Positions 61,643 through 64,000 of a stretch of 64,000 bases of DNA are shown here, piece by piece. The position numbers and the translations under genes are program-made. The notes beneath the pieces were generated by a model. It was not told the DNA's origin and did no database searches. It saw only the letters and a program-made list of their open reading frames with translations. The stretch is from Palsa-601 sp052146895 (GTDB taxonomy: Bacteria > Actinomycetota > Acidimicrobiia > Acidimicrobiales > Bog-793). Position 1 is the stretch's first letter. Every line of letters begins with the position of its first letter. The stretch covers positions 8,906 through 72,905 of the forward strand of contig JBKQLZ010000005.1 in assembly GCA_052146895.1 (NCBI GenBank), read 5' to 3'.

Positions 61643-64000
61643 GTGAGCAGCGGCGAGAGAGCGGGAGGCGGGCGCACCCTCGTGCCTGCTGTCGAGAGGC
61701 TACAGGGCAGCCCCCAGGCAGCGGACTGGCCTCTCGTCGGCCGGGGCGAGGAGATGGTGCTCTTGCGCCGCCTGCGATCCCGGTCCCGCCCTCTCAGCGT
61801 GGTACTCAGCGGGCCTGCGGGGGTTGGCAAGTCCCGCATTGCGAGGGAGACGCTCGCCGAGGCTGCACGAGAGGGTTGGGCGACGTTGGTCGTCCGCGGG
61901 AGCCCTGGCTTCTCCGAAGTGCCACTCGGCCCGTTCCGGACGGTATTCCAGCTGCCGGGCCCGCTCGAGCCAACCGAGCTGACCGACTCGGTAGCTCAGG
62001 AGATGATCGCGATGCGATCGGCCAAAGGGCTGCTCGTGCTCGTCGACGACTGCCAGGATCTCGACGAGGCCTCGTCGGCGTTGCTGCATCAGGTGGTCTC
62101 CGCGGGTCTGATCGTGGCGATCATGACGGCGAGATCCGGCACGCACCCGCCCGTGGCTCTGACCAAGCTTTGGAAGGACGGCTTTGCCGAGCGGGTCGAG
62201 CTGCAGAACCTGTCCCGGCGGGAGACGACCGAGCTCCTCGGGGCAGGGCTCGGCGGGCCGGTGCAGGACAGCAGTGCCAACCGGATATGGAACGTGACCG
62301 CAGGCAACCCGCTCTACCTGCGCGAGGTCGTTCAATCGAGCACGGAGATGGGAGCGCTGAGGCAGGTCGACGGAGAGTGGCGATGGCGCGGCGAGTGGGC
62401 AGCAGGGGCCCGCATCCAGGAGATCGTCGCCGAGAGGCTCGGCCGGCTGGACCCCGACGAGCTGGCGGCAATGGAGATGCTCGCAGTGGCGGGGTCGTTG
62501 CCGCTCGGGCTCGTCGTCGGCCTCACGACCTCGCGTGCCGTGCAGGCGCTCGAAGCCCGCGCGCTCGTGACGACCGAGCGGAGCGGCCGCAGACTCGAAG
62601 TGTCGATCGGCCATCGGCTCCATGCGGAGGTGCTGCGCGGCGCCATGCCGGCCCTCCAGCAGCGTTCCATCAGGCACAATCTCGTCGGTGCGCTGACGGC
62701 GACCGGGGCCCGGCGGAACGCCGACCGGGTCCGGCTGGCGTGCTGGTCGCTCGCGTCAGGCGTTGAGGTCGACCTGACGACTCTGACGCTCGGCACCAAC
62801 GCCTCGCTCTTCGGGATCGCTCACGCGATCTCGGCGAGGTTGAACGAGATCGTGCCGTTCGCGGCGATAGCCGTCCCCGACGAGAGCCCGGCGGTGCAGC
62901 AGGACCACGAGGTCGCGGTCAGTCTCGCTCAGGCAGCCTTCGACCGCAGTGGCGGAGTCGTGGAAGGAGTCGCTCTCGCTAGTGCTCTTGCGTGGACCGG
63001 CGCAACCGCGAGCGCCGAGGACGTGCTCGCCGAGCTCGCACGCAAAGCGGACGCGATCGACGACCGCCTCCGCCTGGCTCTCGCTCTCGCCTGGGTCCGG
63101 TTCTGGGGTCAATCCCTCGTCGACGAGGCGCAGGCTTGCCTCACTGAAGCCGCACGCGCCGGCCGCAAAGGCGGCGACCCGCTGCTCCGAGGAGAGGTGT
63201 TCGGGGAGCTCGCCGGGATCGCCTTGAACACGGCGCAACCGGCGGCAGCGCTCGCGTATGCCGTCCAGTCCGCCGAGGTGCAAGGCCTCGAGCTGAGCCA
63301 GTGCGTCGCGGCGGCCCCGGCTGCCGCCGCGCTCGTCTACCTCGGTCGCTGCCGCGAGGCGATTGCACTGGTCGATGAGGCGGTGCCCGTGGCCACAGAG
63401 AGCGGGCACCCGTTGTCGGTGGCCAACCTTCTGTTCGCCCGGGCCGGCGCGCTCGCGCGCATGGGCGAGCTCGAGCAGGCACGCGAGCTGATGGAGTGGT
63501 TGCGCGACCTTGCCTTGTCGCGCGAGCTGCAGGGCGCGGCAGCAGTCTTCGGAGTTCTCCTCGGCGAGATCCTCCTCCGGCAGGGCCGGCCGGCGAGCGC
63601 GAGCAAGATCTTCCGTGACTCGGTCGGCCTCATGGCGGAACGCGACGTCATGGGCTATCGCCCGTGGGCCCTGTCCGGCCTCGCGCGGGCAAGGGCGCTC
63701 TCGGGCGAGTCGGCGTCGGCGTCCGTCGCTCTCGACGAGGCCCGCCGGACACAACCGATGCCCCGCTTCTTCGACATCTCCCGCTACCTGGCGGAGATGG
63801 AGATCAAGGCCCTGGCGGGGCGGTCAGACGAGGCCGAACGTGCCGCGCGCGAAGGGGTGGCCTGGGCTCGCAACGCCGGGATGATCGGCGACGAGGCTCA
63901 GGCGTTGGACGCATGGTTCCGTATCGCGCCCTCGAGCGCGATTGCGGAGCGCCTGGAGGAGCTGAGGGCGTTGACCGACAGCGAGCTCGTGGGCGTCCTC
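61643..64000 (+). CDS. Large AAA-type LuxR-family regulator, 5' part
   Basis: The frame starts at GTG 61643 and stays open for 786 codons to the window edge. It has the ATPase entrance VGRGEEMVLLRRL, a Walker A GPAGVGKSR at residues 57-65, and the Walker B-like LLVLVDDCQDLDEASSALL. A long helical repeat region (AALVYLGRCREAIALVDEA) follows. This is the layout of the LAL/MalT-type regulators. A LuxR helix-turn-helix is expected at the C-terminus, beyond the window. The inducer is unknown. The start and family call are firm; the end is not visible. Confidence 0.85.
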   Translation, partial: MSSGERAGGGRTLVPAVERLQGSPQAADWPLVGRGEEMVLLRRLRSRSRPLSVVLSGPAGVGKSRIARETLAEAAREGWATLVVRGSPGFSEVPLGPFRTVFQLPGPLEPTELTDSVAQEMIAMRSAKGLLVLVDDCQDLDEASSALLHQVVSAGLIVAIMTARSGTHPPVALTKLWKDGFAERVELQNLSRRETTELLGAGLGGPVQDSSANRIWNVTAGNPLYLREVVQSSTEMGALRQVDGEWRWRGEWAAGARIQEIVAERLGRLDPDELAAMEMLAVAGSLPLGLVVGLTTSRAVQALEARALVTTERSGRRLEVSIGHRLHAEVLRGAMPALQQRSIRHNLVGALTATGARRNADRVRLACWSLASGVEVDLTTLTLGTNASLFGIAHAISARLNEIVPFAAIAVPDESPAVQQDHEVAVSLAQAAFDRSGGVVEGVALASALAWTGATASAEDVLAELARKADAIDDRLRLALALAWVRFWGQSLVDEAQACLTEAARAGRKGGDPLLRGEVFGELAGIALNTAQPAAALAYAVQSAEVQGLELSQCVAAAPAAAALVYLGRCREAIALVDEAVPVATESGHPLSVANLLFARAGALARMGELEQARELMEWLRDLALSRELQGAAAVFGVLLGEILLRQGRPASASKIFRDSVGLMAERDVMGYRPWALSGLARARALSGESASASVALDEARRTQPMPRFFDISRYLAEMEIKALAGRSDEAERAAREGVAWARNAGMIGDEAQALDAWFRIAPSSAIAERLEELRALTDSELVGVL

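Overview
This window is GC-rich, densely packed bacterial chromosome. Many gene pairs overlap by four bases (ATGA or GTGA). Several genes point to an actinobacterium: a mycothiol-conjugate amidase (mca), a PspA-PspAA-HtpX-PspAB envelope-stress operon, a stand-alone Ku/LigD end-joining set and VapBC pairs with PIN toxins. A secreted S53 (sedolisin-type, acid-active) peptidase and several secreted beta-propeller proteins hint at an acidophilic or soil Acidimicrobiia-like lineage. That placement is inference, because no rRNA gene is present.

Layout. 0.1-7.7 kb: a one-carbon island, with formate-tetrahydrofolate ligase and a cyclodeaminase-type cyclohydrolase transcribed divergently from an NAD-dependent molybdenum formate dehydrogenase operon (fdsGBAD order). 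7.7-10.7 kb: a TetR regulator with a perfect 18-bp palindrome inside a sigma70-like promoter, driving a cupin, two SnoaL-like proteins and a class V aminotransferase. 10.7-17.4 kb: a secreted repeat propeller, tRNA-Gly(TCC), a VapBC pair, a PAS-LuxR regulator, a GGDEF/EAL protein, a nitroreductase and an aldo/keto reductase. 17.6-20.5 kb: a cysteine-less DksA/TraR-like protein, then a redox operon of a frameshifted peroxiredoxin, a DsbA-like protein, a DyP peroxidase ending in an encapsulin cargo tag, and a decayed encapsulin gene. 20.6-26.7 kb: secreted propellers and the S53 peptidase.

26.8-32.6 kb: a membrane-linked PAS-GGDEF-EAL protein translationally coupled to an alpha-oxoamine-synthase-family enzyme and an MFS exporter. 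32.6-38.3 kb: a PQQ-type propeller lipoprotein, a second VapBC pair with an operator-like inverted repeat, a MaoC protein, an IS1634-like transposase remnant next to a damaged PIN gene, and MscL with a C-terminal zinc ribbon. 38.3-49.2 kb: a hydrolase, a Baeyer-Villiger-type monooxygenase, a PyrE-YbaK fusion, a propeller, YihY, ProS, then Ku and separate LigD ligase and polymerase proteins. 49.2-55.7 kb: TauE (apparently with a CTG start coupled to dedA), DedA, a hydrolase, an iron-sulfur RecB-type nuclease, PAP2, PurE, a YdjC-like deacetylase, an SCP2 protein and Mca. 55.8-64.0 kb: the Psp operon, an unrecognised 398-aa protein, a frameshifted acyl-CoA dehydrogenase and the 5' part of a large AAA/LuxR-type regulator that runs off the end.

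Two otherwise intact genes (peroxiredoxin, acyl-CoA dehydrogenase) each break at a one-base loss in a short homopolymer, so assembly error should be excluded before calling them dead. The encapsulin gene is different: it also lacks most of its length. The most interesting observations are the cargo-tagged DyP beside its ruined shell gene, the diguanylate-cyclase/oxoamine-synthase/exporter operon, the PyrE-YbaK fusion and the CTG-start TauE.
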